64,000 bases of DNA from CAHJXG01 sp964235485 (GTDB lineage Bacteria > Pseudomonadota > Alphaproteobacteria > Acetobacterales > Acetobacteraceae), in the NCBI GenBank assembly GCA_964235485.1, contig CAXSAZ010000007.1:1-64000 (forward strand). The letters are read 5' to 3'. Below, piece by piece: positions 1-8,947 of the stretch. The notes beneath the pieces were generated by a model, which saw only the letters and a program-made list of their open reading frames with translations, searched no databases and was not told the origin of the DNA. The stretch's first letter is position 1, and each line of letters starts with the position of its first letter. A program made the translations under genes and the position numbers.

Positions 1-56
1 TGCACAACAGGTCGGCTCCAAAAGCGTCAGATCAAGGCTGACAGAGCACTAGGGCG

Positions 57-1262
57 CTACAGGCCGCCCCCGTCCAACCGCAGCACGGGCACGATGGCCC
101 CGGCCTGCAACGCCGGCGCGTGCGGCGCACGGAGGATCAAGCCTCCGGCGTTGGCCAGCAACAGCAGCAGCGACGAATCCTGCCGGTCGAACGGCGTGGC
201 AACGAGGGTGCCGGCCGGGTCCGTCGAGAGGGTGGCCCGGAGGTAGTCGGCCCTGTGGTCGTTCGCAGCCACGGGCGCGGCCAGTCGCGCCTCGACCGGC
301 CGCAACGCATCGTCGGCCAGGCCACCGAGCCGGTTGAGCGCGGGCAACAGGAACAGAAAGGCGCAGACGAATGCCGAAACCGGGTTGCCGGGCAATCCGA
401 GCACGGGCACATCGCCGAGCCGCCCGAACAACAGCGGCTTGCCCGGCCGCATCGCGATGCGCCAGAAATCAAGGGCGAAACCGCGGGTGGTCAAGCTGGT
501 CTGCACCAGGTCATGCTCGCCGACGCTGGCACCGCCCGTGGTCAGCAGAAGGTCGATGCCGGACAGGCGGTCCGCGACGGAGGCGATGGCCGCCGGGTCA
601 TCGGGCGCGATGGGCAGCACGGACGGGACGCCGCCGCCGGCACGGACCAGCCCCGCCAAGGCGTGCGCGTTGGAACTGACGATGCCGCCTGCCACCAAAG
701 GCTCGCCCGGCAGTGCAATCTCGTTGCCGGTCGCCAGGATGGCGATGCGCGGCTGGCGGTGCACGGCGACCCACGGGTGGTTCGCCGCCGCGACCAGCCC
801 GATGGCCCGCGCGCCCAGCCGAATGCCGGCCGGCAACAAGGGGGCGCCCTGGCGGAAATCCTGGCCGGCGCGACGGATGTGGCGTCCGGCCCGCGCTGCG
901 TCCCGCACGGTGATCCAGTCGCCGTCCCGGTCCACGTCCTCCTGCGGCAGCACGCAGTCGGCGCCCTCCGGCACGACGCTGCCGGTGAACAGGCGGACAG
1001 CCTCGCTGTGCCCGATCTGGCCGGGAAACGGCCGGCCCGCGGGGGCGTGGCCGACCACCGCGGCCCGTGCGCCGGCCCGGCCATCCGCCGCGCGCAGCGC
1101 GTAGCCGTCCATGGCCGAAACGTCGGCAGGCGGCTGGGTCAGCCGGGCGTGCAAGGGGCTGGCCAGCACCCGATTCCAGGCTTCCGGCAGGGAAACGGTC
1201 TCGGCCGGGGTGGGACGGAGCGGCCCGACGATGCGGGCGCGGGCTTCCTCGACCGACAGCAT
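57..1262 (-). CDS. moeA: Molybdopterin molybdenumtransferase MoeA
   Basis: Inserts molybdate into adenylylated molybdopterin, the last step of molybdenum cofactor synthesis, in the cytoplasm. The 401-residue length is normal for MoeA. Visible family blocks are SAMDGYALR (49-57), the molybdopterin-binding-fold motif TTGGASVGEHDL (241-252) and GLPGNPVSA (289-297). The ATG start lies 3 bases after the moaC stop, so the two are very probably co-transcribed as the last genes of the ppiD-trpEGDC-moaC-moeA run. I see no terminator-like hairpin in the 56 bases left before the window edge. Confidence 0.96.
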   Translation of the reverse strand: MLSVEEARARIVGPLRPTPAETVSLPEAWNRVLASPLHARLTQPPADVSAMDGYALRAADGRAGARAAVVGHAPAGRPFPGQIGHSEAVRLFTGSVVPEGADCVLPQEDVDRDGDWITVRDAARAGRHIRRAGQDFRQGAPLLPAGIRLGARAIGLVAAANHPWVAVHRQPRIAILATGNEIALPGEPLVAGGIVSSNAHALAGLVRAGGGVPSVLPIAPDDPAAIASVADRLSGIDLLLTTGGASVGEHDLVQTSLTTRGFALDFWRIAMRPGKPLLFGRLGDVPVLGLPGNPVSAFVCAFLFLLPALNRLGGLADDALRPVEARLAAPVAANDHRADYLRATLSTDPAGTLVATPFDRQDSSLLLLLANAGGLILRAPHAPALQAGAIVPVLRLDGGGL

Positions 1263-1265
1263 CGC

Positions 1266-1745
1266 CTACCCTTGCCGGAAGTCGCCGGACTTGCCGCCCG
1301 CCTTGTGCACGACGCGAAGCCCGTCGATCCTCATGCCCCGGTCAATCGCCTTGCACATGTCATAAACCGTCAGCGCCGCGACGCTTGCGGCGGTCAGCGC
1401 CTCCATCTCCACCCCGGTGCGGCCCGTGGTGCGGACGGTGGCGGCGATGTCGATGCCGTCGCCGGACGGCGATGGCCCGAGGTCGAGCGTGACCGCCGAG
1501 ATCGGCAGCGGGTGGCAAAGTGGAATCAGGTCCGCCGTGCGCTTCGCCGCCATGATGCCGGCCAGCCGCGCCACGCCCAGCACGTCGCCCTTCTTGGCTT
1601 CCCCGGCCAGGATCACCCGCAGCGTTTCCGGCAGCATCGCCACGCTGACCCGCGCGGTCGCGGTTCGGTCGGTCTCGGCTTTGGCGGACACATCGACCAT
1701 GACGGCCCGGCCCTCGGCATCGAAATGCGTCAGCCCCGACATCAT
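1266..1745 (-). CDS. moaC: Cyclic pyranopterin monophosphate synthase MoaC
   Basis: Converts the MoaA product (3',8-cyclo-7,8-dihydro-GTP) to cyclic pyranopterin monophosphate in molybdenum cofactor synthesis. The 159 residues match the usual MoaC length. The family is clear from LTHFDAEGRAVMVDVSAK near the N-terminus, AAKRTADLIPLCHPLP (66-81) and YDMCKAIDRG (128-137), which carry the active-site Lys, His and Asp residues. Its ATG overlaps the trpC stop (ATGA), implying translational coupling to the tryptophan genes. No MoaA is present in the window, so the pathway must be completed elsewhere. Confidence 0.97.
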   Translation of the reverse strand: MMSGLTHFDAEGRAVMVDVSAKAETDRTATARVSVAMLPETLRVILAGEAKKGDVLGVARLAGIMAAKRTADLIPLCHPLPISAVTLDLGPSPSGDGIDIAATVRTTGRTGVEMEALTAASVAALTVYDMCKAIDRGMRIDGLRVVHKAGGKSGDFRQG

Positions 1746-2554
1746 GATGAAGTGCCCAGCAGGGCGCGGGTGGCGGCGCCCACGTCGGGCTGGCGCAGCA
1801 GGCTTTCGCCGACCAGGAAGCAGGATGCCCCGGCTTCCGCCAAGCGCCGGACATCATCGTGAGTGCGAATGCCGCTCTCGGCGATGAGGAACCGATCCGA
1901 GGGCACGTGCGGCGCAAGCTCAGTCGTGGTCTGCAAATCGGTCTGCAACGTCTTCAGATTTCTGTTGTTGATGCCGATCAGCGACGTTTGCAGCCCCAAG
2001 GCGCGGTCCAGTTCGGCCCGGTTGTGCACCTCGGCCAGCACGTCCATGTCCAGCGCCCGCGCCAGCTCCTCAAGTTCCCGCGCCTGCTGGTCGGACAGCG
2101 CCGCCATGATCAGCAGGATGCAGTCGGCCCCCATCAGCCGGCTTTCGTAAACCTGCCAGGCATCGAGCATGAAGTCCTTGCGCAGCACTGGCAGCGGGAC
2201 CGTGGCCCGGGCGACCTTCAGATGGTCGGGCGAGCCTTGAAAATACGGCGCATCCGTCAGCACGGACAAGCAGGTGGCGCCCGCGTCGGCGTAGGTCCGG
2301 GCCAGCAGCGAGGGGTGGAAGTCGGGACGGATGATCCCGGCGGACGGCGACGCCCGCTTGATCTCGGCGATCAGGCCGTAGCCGCCGCGGGCCACGGCCT
2401 CTTTCAAGGCATGTCCGAAGCCGCGGGTCGGATTGCGCCGCAGATGCAGCCGGCTCGCAAGAGTCGCGACCGGCGTTTCGGCACGCCGACGCTCCACCTC
2501 GGTCAGCGTTTCCGCGCAGATCTGGGCCAAGGTGTCGGGGATCGCGACGTCCAT
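1742..2554 (-). CDS. trpC: Indole-3-glycerol phosphate synthase TrpC
   Basis: Closes the indole ring: converts carboxyphenylamino-deoxyribulose phosphate to indole-3-glycerol phosphate. It is a TIM-barrel of 270 residues from the ATG at 2554. That start is preferred over an upstream in-frame ATG because the longer form would overlap trpD by 50 bases. Catalytic and binding residues are visible in LIAEIKRASPSAG (Lys66), LRKDFM (Lys126), LAEVHN (Glu175), GINNRNLKT (Asn198) and LIAESGIR. It is monofunctional, with no fused TrpF domain. It follows trpD by 19 bases and overlaps moaC by 4. Confidence 0.97.
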   Translation of the reverse strand: MDVAIPDTLAQICAETLTEVERRRAETPVATLASRLHLRRNPTRGFGHALKEAVARGGYGLIAEIKRASPSAGIIRPDFHPSLLARTYADAGATCLSVLTDAPYFQGSPDHLKVARATVPLPVLRKDFMLDAWQVYESRLMGADCILLIMAALSDQQARELEELARALDMDVLAEVHNRAELDRALGLQTSLIGINNRNLKTLQTDLQTTTELAPHVPSDRFLIAESGIRTHDDVRRLAEAGASCFLVGESLLRQPDVGAATRALLGTSS

Positions 2555-2573
2555 TCCACTCACTCCACAGACA

Positions 2574-3581
2574 TCAAGCCGTTGCTTGCCGCAGCTTATC
2601 AAGTGCGGCAGCGGCGGAACCATTGTCGATAGCCTCTGCCGCTCGCTCCGCGCCCGACCGCAAATCCTGCGCCGCCCCGGCGACGATTAGCCCAGCAGCC
2701 GCGTTCAGCAGCACGGTGTCGCGGTAAGGCCCAGGCTCTCCGTGCAGCAACGCGCGCAACGCGCCGGCGTTCATTGCGGCGTCGCCGCCCTGGATGGCCT
2801 CAATCGGCGCACGGCCCAACCCGGCATCCTCCGGCGTCACGCTGAACTCCAGGTAGGCACCGTCGTGCAGCGCCACGACCTGGCTCGCCCCGGCCAGGGT
2901 CAGTTCGTCTAGCCCTCCACCATGCACCAGCCAGGCGCGCTCGGTGCCGAGTGCGTGCAGGGTTTCGGCCATGGGCCGCAGCCAGGCAGGGTCGTTGACG
3001 CCGGTGAGCTGCTGGCGCACCCCGGCCGGGTTGGCCAGCGGTCCCAGCAAGTTGAAGATCGTGCGGGTGCCGAGTTCCACCCGTGGCCCGGCCGCGTGGC
3101 GCAGCGCCGCGTGGTGCCGAGGGGCGAACAGGAACACGCACCCGGCGGCGGCCAGCACGTCCGGCAAGCGGTCCAGCGCCACGTCCACGTTCACACCCAG
3201 CGCGGCCAACACGTCGGCGCCGCCCGTCTGCGACGAAAGGGCGCGGTTCCCGTGCTTGGCGACCGGCACGCCGCAGCCGGCCAGCACGAACGTCACCGCC
3301 GTGGACACGTTGAGGGTGCCGGCATTGTCGCCACCGGTGCCGCAGACATCGACCGCGCCCGGCGGCGCCGCCATCGACGCCATGCGGGCGCGCATGGCGC
3401 GGACCGCCCCGGTCAGCTCCGCCACGGTTTCCCGCCGCACCCGCATCGCCATCAGCAGGCCGGCGATCTGCGCGGGCGTTGCCTCGCCGGACATGATGGT
3501 GTCGAACGCCGCCTCGGCGTCCTCGGCCGACAGGGTGGCGCCGGAGGCGAGCCGGGCGAGAACAGGCTTGAGGCTGGCCAT
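2574..3581 (-). CDS. trpD: Anthranilate phosphoribosyltransferase TrpD
   Basis: Transfers phosphoribose from PRPP to anthranilate, the second step of the tryptophan branch. The 335 residues agree with stand-alone TrpD. Signature motifs are the PRPP/anthranilate loop CGTGGDNAGTLNVST (80-94) and KHGNRALSS (109-117). It is not fused to TrpG. The start lies 12 bases after the trpG stop and the gene sits inside the trpEGDC run, so it should be expressed with the other early tryptophan genes. Confidence 0.97.
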   Translation of the reverse strand: MASLKPVLARLASGATLSAEDAEAAFDTIMSGEATPAQIAGLLMAMRVRRETVAELTGAVRAMRARMASMAAPPGAVDVCGTGGDNAGTLNVSTAVTFVLAGCGVPVAKHGNRALSSQTGGADVLAALGVNVDVALDRLPDVLAAAGCVFLFAPRHHAALRHAAGPRVELGTRTIFNLLGPLANPAGVRQQLTGVNDPAWLRPMAETLHALGTERAWLVHGGGLDELTLAGASQVVALHDGAYLEFSVTPEDAGLGRAPIEAIQGGDAAMNAGALRALLHGEPGPYRDTVLLNAAAGLIVAGAAQDLRSGAERAAEAIDNGSAAAALDKLRQATA

Positions 3582-3593
3582 GCCGCGCGGCGG

Positions 3594-4190
3594 TCAGGCA
3601 GCGCAGGCCGGCGCAGGCCGGCGCGCGAGGGTCAGGAAGTTCGCCAGGATCGTATGCCCGTGCTCCGACGCGATGCTTTCCGGGTGGAACTGCACGCCGA
3701 AGACCGGCAGGTCGCGGTGGCGCAGGCCCATGATGGCGCCGTCCTCCGTCCAGGCGGTCGGCACCAGCGCCGGAGGCAGGGTGTCTGGCTCCACGACCAG
3801 GCTGTGGTAGCGCGTGGCCTCGAAGGGGCTGGGCAGCGTCGCGAACACGTCGGTGCCGCCGTGGCGGATCGGGCTGAGCTTGCCGTGCATGGGACGGTCC
3901 GCCCGCACCACCCGGCCGCCGAACGCCTGGCCGATGGCTTGATGTCCCAGGCACACGCCCAGCACCGGGATGCCCGCGGCGGCAGCGGCGCCGATCAGGT
4001 CGAGGCAGATGCCCGCCTCGTTCGGCGTGCAGGGGCCGGGCGAGAGCACGATGGCGTCGGGCGCCAGGGCGAGCGCGTCGGCGGCCGAGATGTCGTCGTT
4101 GCGCCGTACGGTGCAGGACACGCCGAGGTCGCCCAGGAAGTGCACCAGGTTGAAGGTGAAGCTGTCGTAGTTGTCGATCAGCAGGAGCAT
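3594..4190 (-). CDS. trpG: Anthranilate synthase component II (glutamine amidotransferase)
   Basis: Supplies ammonia from glutamine to TrpE for anthranilate synthesis. It is a class I amidotransferase of 198 residues. The nucleophile is Cys80 in VLGVCLGHQ and the His/Glu pair is in FHPES (His169, Glu171). The oxyanion region reads LSPGPCTPNEAG. It starts 4 bases after the trpE stop. As in many alphaproteobacteria the subunit may also serve aminodeoxychorismate synthase (PabA role), but its place between trpE and trpD supports TrpG as the main job. Confidence 0.95.
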   Translation of the reverse strand: MLLLIDNYDSFTFNLVHFLGDLGVSCTVRRNDDISAADALALAPDAIVLSPGPCTPNEAGICLDLIGAAAAAGIPVLGVCLGHQAIGQAFGGRVVRADRPMHGKLSPIRHGGTDVFATLPSPFEATRYHSLVVEPDTLPPALVPTAWTEDGAIMGLRHRDLPVFGVQFHPESIASEHGHTILANFLTLARRPAPACAA

Positions 4191-4194
4191 GGGG

Positions 4195-5706
4195 TCAGGC
4201 TTTCAGGGCGGCGAAGCGGACCGCCTCCTCGGCGGCGCGGAACAGGGCGCGGGACTTGTGCCGGGTTTCCTCGTACTCGCCGAGGGCCGTGCTGTCCGCC
4301 ACCACGCCGCCGCCGGCCTGCACGTGCATCGTGCCGTCCTTCACCACGGCGGTGCGCAGCCCGATGCAGGTGTCCATGGTGCCGTTGGCGGCGAAGTAGC
4401 CGATGCACCCGGCGTAGATGCCGCGCCGGGTCGGCTCCAGCTCCTCGATGATCTGCATGGCGCGGATCTTCGGCGCGCCGGTCAGCGTGCCCGCTGGGAA
4501 CCCGGCGATCAGCGCGTCGAGCGCCTCAAGCCCCGGCTTGAGCCAGCCCTCCACGGTGGAAGAAATGTGCATGACGTGGCTGAACCGCTCGATGCGGAAG
4601 CTTTCGACGACCCGCACGCTGCCCAGCTCGGCCACGCGGCCCACATCGTTGCGGCCGAGGTCGAGCAGCATCAGATGCTCGGCCCGCTCCTTGGGGTCGG
4701 CCAGCAGCTCGGCTTCCAGCCGCTCGTCCTCCGCGCGGGTGGCGCCGCGGGGCCGGGTGCCGGCGAGGGGACGGATGGTCACCACCCCGTCGCGCAGCCG
4801 CACCAGCACCTCGGGGCTGCTGCCCACCACGGCGAAGCCGCCGAAGTCGAGGAAGAACAGGAACGGCGCCGGGTTGATGCGGCGGAGCGCGCGGTAGAGG
4901 GAGAACGGCGGCAACGCGAAGGGCACGGAGAAGCGCTGGCTTGGCACGATCTGGAACGCATCGCCGGCGACGATGTACTCCTTCATGCGCTCGACGACAC
5001 CCATGAACTCGGCCTGTGTCATGTTGGACACCGGTTCCGGCTGCGGCGGCAGCGCCACGGGCGGGGCAGCATGGGGCAGGGGGCGCATGAGCGCCGCGTC
5101 GGCCTGGGCCAGCGCGGATTGCGCCATGTCCCACGCTTGCTGGGCGGAGACGCCGGGCTGCGGGTAGATAGGCGCGGCCAGCGTCAGCGTGTCGGCCACG
5201 TTGTCGAACACGGCGAACAGCGTCGGGCGGATCAGGATGGCGTCCGGCAGGCCGAGCGCGTCCGCGTTCTTGTCCGACAGCCGCTCCATCAAGCGCACCA
5301 TGTCGTAGCCGAGATAGCCGACCAGGCCGCCCAGCATCGGCGGCAGGTGCTCCGGCAGGTCGAGCTGCGCTTCCGCGATCAGCGCCCGCAAGCTGTCCAG
5401 CGGCGCGCGCCCGTCAGCGGCAAAGGCGTGCGGGGCCGAGCGCGCGTGCCGGTTGATTTCGGCCCGGCCGCCCCGGCAGCGCCAAACGAGGTCAGGCTCC
5501 ATGCCGATGATCGAGTAGCGGCTACGGGCGGAGCCACCCTCGATGCTTTCCAGCAGGAACGTGTTCGCCCGCCCGGCGGCGAGCTTCAGGTAGGCCGCGA
5601 CCGGCGTTTCGAGGTCGGCGACCCCGGTGGTCCAGACCAGGGTGCCGCGCCCGGCGTCGTACGCGGCGCGGAAAGCGGCCTGGGACGGCGAGGCGGAGGC
5701 GTTCAT
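4195..5706 (-). CDS. trpE: Anthranilate synthase component I
   Basis: Makes anthranilate from chorismate with TrpG. The 503 residues fit stand-alone TrpE. The N-terminal LLES element (51-54), part of the tryptophan feedback site in this family, argues for TrpE over PabB. The chorismate-binding domain shows RPLAGTRPRGAT, LDLGRNDVGRV, GTLTGAPKIRAMQIIEELE (from 406) and YAGCIGYFAANGTMDTCIG. It starts 10 bases after ppiD with no room for a leader peptide or attenuator directly upstream. Control by a trp attenuator would therefore have to act from the distal ppiD promoter. Confidence 0.96.
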   Translation of the reverse strand: MNASASPSQAAFRAAYDAGRGTLVWTTGVADLETPVAAYLKLAAGRANTFLLESIEGGSARSRYSIIGMEPDLVWRCRGGRAEINRHARSAPHAFAADGRAPLDSLRALIAEAQLDLPEHLPPMLGGLVGYLGYDMVRLMERLSDKNADALGLPDAILIRPTLFAVFDNVADTLTLAAPIYPQPGVSAQQAWDMAQSALAQADAALMRPLPHAAPPVALPPQPEPVSNMTQAEFMGVVERMKEYIVAGDAFQIVPSQRFSVPFALPPFSLYRALRRINPAPFLFFLDFGGFAVVGSSPEVLVRLRDGVVTIRPLAGTRPRGATRAEDERLEAELLADPKERAEHLMLLDLGRNDVGRVAELGSVRVVESFRIERFSHVMHISSTVEGWLKPGLEALDALIAGFPAGTLTGAPKIRAMQIIEELEPTRRGIYAGCIGYFAANGTMDTCIGLRTAVVKDGTMHVQAGGGVVADSTALGEYEETRHKSRALFRAAEEAVRFAALKA

Positions 5707-5716
5707 GCGTCGGTGC

Positions 5717-7609
5717 TCAAGGTTGGGCCATGCTGTCCAGCAGGGTCCGGTTCACCAGGGGCTTGGCCTGCGTCCGCAGGACGGCGGCGACCGTCATCTC
5801 GATGTCCTGGCTGATGGCCTGGGTGAGCGCCGTGCGGATCTGCGCCGTGCCCAAGGGGTCGGCGGCCGGATCGGGCGCGGTGATCTCGGCGAGCGACACA
5901 ACATAGAAGGCGTCCGGCGCCTCAATCATCGTCGTCTCGCCCGGCTTCAGGCTGAACAGCGGCTCGGTCAATTCCGTGGGCACGCCGGGGGTGGGCTGGG
6001 CGCGGGCCACTGGGGGCGTGCGCTCCAGGCGCAGCCCGGCGACCGTCGCGGCGTCATCCAGGCTCGATCCGGCTTGGGCCGCGGTCAGCAGCTTCGCCGC
6101 CGCCCGTTCCTGTTCCTTGCGCCGGGCGTCGCGCTCCCAGTCCTCGCGCACCTGCGCTTCAACCTCCGCGAACGGCTTGCGGGCGGCCGGGGTGATGTCC
6201 TCGACGGCCACGGCGAAGTAGGACTGGTCGGGTCCTTCGGTCATCCGCGCCGGCTCGTTCTTGGCGAGCGTAAAGGCCGCGGTCACCAGCGCCTGTTTCA
6301 GGGCCGGGGCGCCTGGGATGGGGGCGGGCTGGCCGGCGGGCGTGTTGCCTTGGGCGTCCAGCGTGCCGGTCACCGCGGCGACGCCGAGGTCGGCCGGCAG
6401 GTCGTCCAGGCTGCCGCTGGCGGACAGCGCGTCCTCAAGCTTGTTGGCGCGGGCGTAAACCTGGTCCACCGCGCGCTCCCGGGCGAGCCTCGTGCGGATC
6501 TCGTCGGCGGCCTGCGCCAAGGGACGCTCGCTGCCGGCCGTCACCTTTGTCACCCGGAACACCTGCCAGCCGAGCGCCGACTGGATCGGGCCGGTCACCG
6601 TTTCGGCGGGCGCCGCGAACACGGCCTGGCCAAGCTCGGGGGCCGGGAACTCGGCCGGGGTGGCGTCATCCAGCGACGCCGCTGACGCGCCGGCGGCAGC
6701 GGCGGCCTTTTGCACCGCGTCCCAATCGGCGCCGGCGATCCAGGCGGTCGCGAGGTCCTTGGCGCGCGCCTCGTCCTGCGCGACGACCACCTCGACCGAA
6801 CGCTTTTCCGGGGACACGTACTCGGCCTTGTGCTGCTCGTAGTAGGCGCTGATGTCGGCGTCTGGCACCTCGATGTCGCGGGCCACGGTATCAGGGGACA
6901 GGATCACCGCCTTGACCCGGCGGAACTCGGGCGCGCTGTAGCGGTCGGCGTTGTTGTCGTAGGCGCGCTGCAGGTCGGCCTCTGTCGGCGCGGGCGGCTC
7001 GGCGGCGGCGGCGAAGGGCAGTTCGACGTATTGGGCGGCCCGGGTTTCGCGCTGGAATGCGAATACCTGCGCGGTCAGCACCTCCGGCGGCGCGGCGCCA
7101 ACCTGCACGGCCTCCATCAACTGCCGCTGGCCAAGGTCGGAGCGCATGAGGTCGAGGAAGCGCGGCTCGGTCAGGTTGTTGTTGCGCAGCACCGCCTCGA
7201 AGCGTGCGCGGTCGAAGGTGCCGCCGGCGCCGCGAAAGGCCGGGATGTCGAACACCGCGGCCCGCAGGGCCTCGTCCGGCACCACGAGGCCCAGGCGGCT
7301 GACCTCGTTCTGGATGGCGGCCTGCACGACCAGCCGGTCCAGCACCTGGCCGGCAACGGCTTGGCGGATGGCGGGCGTCGGCTCGGTCTTGCCGCCCAAC
7401 ATGCGGCTGACCTGGGCGAGCTGGGTCCGCATGGCTTCCTGGAACTCGGGCCCCTCGATCTTGCGGTCGCCGACCGTGGCGACCGCGCTGTCGCTGCCGG
7501 CGTTGCGCACGACATCGGCGATGCCCCACAATCCGAAGGAAGCGATCAGCACGAGGAAGAAGGCCCGCGCGGCCCAGGTATTGAGGAAACGGCGGAACAA
7601 GGAGAGCAT
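5717..7609 (-). CDS. ppiD: Membrane-anchored peptidyl-prolyl isomerase / periplasmic chaperone (PpiD-like)
   Basis: Probable periplasmic folding factor held in the inner membrane. The ATG at 7609 gives 630 residues, close to PpiD. A cytoplasmic stub with Arg residues is followed by one membrane segment (about 14-33, ARAFFLVLIASFGLWGI), then a SurA-N-like region with the VGDRKIEGPEFQEA opening, and a weakly conserved parvulin-type region around 230-360. The catalytic parvulin signature is not obvious, so it may act mainly as a chaperone. The much longer open frame upstream runs antisense to tpiA and secG and is not coding. It is the first gene of the run into trpE, 101 bases from divergent tpiA. 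Confidence 0.9.
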   Translation of the reverse strand: MLSLFRRFLNTWAARAFFLVLIASFGLWGIADVVRNAGSDSAVATVGDRKIEGPEFQEAMRTQLAQVSRMLGGKTEPTPAIRQAVAGQVLDRLVVQAAIQNEVSRLGLVVPDEALRAAVFDIPAFRGAGGTFDRARFEAVLRNNNLTEPRFLDLMRSDLGQRQLMEAVQVGAAPPEVLTAQVFAFQRETRAAQYVELPFAAAAEPPAPTEADLQRAYDNNADRYSAPEFRRVKAVILSPDTVARDIEVPDADISAYYEQHKAEYVSPEKRSVEVVVAQDEARAKDLATAWIAGADWDAVQKAAAAAGASAASLDDATPAEFPAPELGQAVFAAPAETVTGPIQSALGWQVFRVTKVTAGSERPLAQAADEIRTRLARERAVDQVYARANKLEDALSASGSLDDLPADLGVAAVTGTLDAQGNTPAGQPAPIPGAPALKQALVTAAFTLAKNEPARMTEGPDQSYFAVAVEDITPAARKPFAEVEAQVREDWERDARRKEQERAAAKLLTAAQAGSSLDDAATVAGLRLERTPPVARAQPTPGVPTELTEPLFSLKPGETTMIEAPDAFYVVSLAEITAPDPAADPLGTAQIRTALTQAISQDIEMTVAAVLRTQAKPLVNRTLLDSMAQP

Positions 7610-7710
7610 ACGGTGCGTATCCAATGTACGAGCCGGCACCATACGGAGGCTGCTGGATTTTTGCCAGATATGGCCGCCGGCCTGCGCCGAGGAAAAAAGG
7701 GGGACGCGCG

Positions 7711-8445
7711 TTGCGCCAACTGATCGCCGGGAACTGGAAGATGAACGGCTTGCGGGCCGATGCTGTCGCGCTGGCGGCGGCGCTGGCGTCGGAACTGGAG
7801 CGGCCTGCCGGGTGCGACGTGCTGGTCTGCCCGCCGGCGACCGTGCTGGCCGCGGTGGCCGACGCGCTGGCGGGCAGCGGCGTGATGGTGGGCGGGCAGG
7901 ACTGCCACCCCGAGCCGTCCGGCGCGCGCACGGGGGATGTGTCGGCGCCGATGCTGCGCGACGCGGGCGCCGAGTGGGTGATCCTTGGGCATTCGGAGCG
8001 TCGGCTGGGCTACAGCGAATCGAATGCCCTGGTGCGGGACAAGGCGCGCGCCGCGGTGGCCGCTGGGCTGACGCCCATTGTGTGCGTGGGAGAAACGGAG
8101 CAGCAGCGATTGTCCGGCATCGCGGAAACCGTGGTGGCGGCGCAGATCGACGGCAGCGTGCCGCCGGGCTTCGCGGGGGTGGTCGCCTATGAGCCGGTCT
8201 GGGCCATCGGCACCGGGCGGACCGCGTCCGAGGGCGACATCGTGGCCATGCACCGCTGCATACGCAGCCAGTTGACGGAAACGCTGGGAAAGGCCGGGGA
8301 GGGCGTGCGCATCCTGTATGGCGGGTCGGTGAAGCCGGACGGCGCTGCTGCCCTGCTGGCGCTGCCCGGGGTGGGCGGCGCGCTGGTGGGCGGCGCAAGC
8401 CTGGTGGCCGCGGACTTCCTCCGCATCGTGCGGGCAGCCGGCTGA
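7711..8445 (+). CDS. tpiA: Triosephosphate isomerase
   Basis: Interconverts dihydroxyacetone phosphate and glyceraldehyde 3-phosphate. I place the start at the TTG at 7711 (MRQLIAGNWKMNG), which gives 244 residues and has a G-rich ribosome site about 8 bases upstream. Starting at the upstream in-frame ATG would add a 29-residue tail not seen in the family. Catalytic residues are all present: Lys10 in AGNWKMNG, His94 in ILGHSERR, Glu161 in AYEPVWAIGTG, and the phosphate loop YGGSVKPD. It is divergent from ppiD and followed by secG after 58 bases, a common order in this class. Confidence 0.96.
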   Translation: MRQLIAGNWKMNGLRADAVALAAALASELERPAGCDVLVCPPATVLAAVADALAGSGVMVGGQDCHPEPSGARTGDVSAPMLRDAGAEWVILGHSERRLGYSESNALVRDKARAAVAAGLTPIVCVGETEQQRLSGIAETVVAAQIDGSVPPGFAGVVAYEPVWAIGTGRTASEGDIVAMHRCIRSQLTETLGKAGEGVRILYGGSVKPDGAAALLALPGVGGALVGGASLVAADFLRIVRAAG

Positions 8446-8503
8446 GGCCGGGGCGCAACGGTTCGTCTTTGCAATCGGGTCGCGCATCGCTAGAACGCGC
8501 GGC

Positions 8504-8893
8504 ATGACCACCGTCCTGTTGATCATCCATCTGTTCGTCACCCTGGCCCTGATCGGCGTCGTGCTGATCCAGCGGAGCGAGGGGGGCGGCTTGGGAATCG
8601 GCACGACGCAGGGCATGGGCGGCTTCATGTCCGGGCGCGGCACCACCAACCTGCTGACGCGCACGACGGCGATCCTTGGCACGACGTTCTTTGTGCTGTC
8701 GCTGGCGCTTGCGTTGCTGAACCGCGGTACGGTCGGCGGCGGACGGTCGCTGCTGGACAGCCCGCCGGCAACCGCCCCGACGAGCGCCCCGGCCCCGACC
8801 TCCACCAGCGAGCCGGCAGCGCCGACGCCAACCCCGGCGCCAGCGCCAGCGCCAGCGCCAGCGCCCAAGGGGCCGACGGTGCCGACGAACTGA
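8504..8893 (+). CDS. secG: Protein-export membrane protein SecG
   Basis: Auxiliary subunit of the SecYEG translocon in the inner membrane. It has two hydrophobic helices (about 3-22 and 55-73) joined by the conserved loop VLIQRSEGGGLGIGT. At 129 residues it is somewhat longer than usual because of a low-complexity Pro/Ala/Thr tail (about 86-129) built from AP dipeptides. The tail is encoded by a hexamer-like tandem repeat in the DNA. It sits between tpiA and pyrG, as in many proteobacteria. Confidence 0.94.
   Translation: MTTVLLIIHLFVTLALIGVVLIQRSEGGGLGIGTTQGMGGFMSGRGTTNLLTRTTAILGTTFFVLSLALALLNRGTVGGGRSLLDSPPATAPTSAPAPTSTSEPAAPTPTPAPAPAPAPAPKGPTVPTN
8837..8865 (+). repeat. Short tandem repeat in the secG tail
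   Basis: Four to five copies of a GCGCCA-type hexamer in frame with secG, coding for an alternating Ala-Pro stretch. It is a candidate for slippage that would lengthen or shorten the SecG tail two residues at a time without breaking the frame. Confidence 0.7.
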
Positions 8894-8947
8894 CCTGCGC
8901 GTAAAGGGGTTCACGGCCGGCCCGCTTCCGCTGTATCAAGGCCTCCC

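Noticed and set aside
1..56. Gene or terminator downstream of moeA
   Set aside because: Too short to judge; no stem or reading frame of note.
8836..8866. CRISPR-like repetition in the secG tail
   Set aside because: Contiguous 6-base units without spacers; it encodes an Ala-Pro tail.
7610..8914. Upstream extension of the ppiD frame across tpiA and secG
   Set aside because: The extension is antisense to two clear genes and the PpiD membrane anchor starts at the ATG at 7609.
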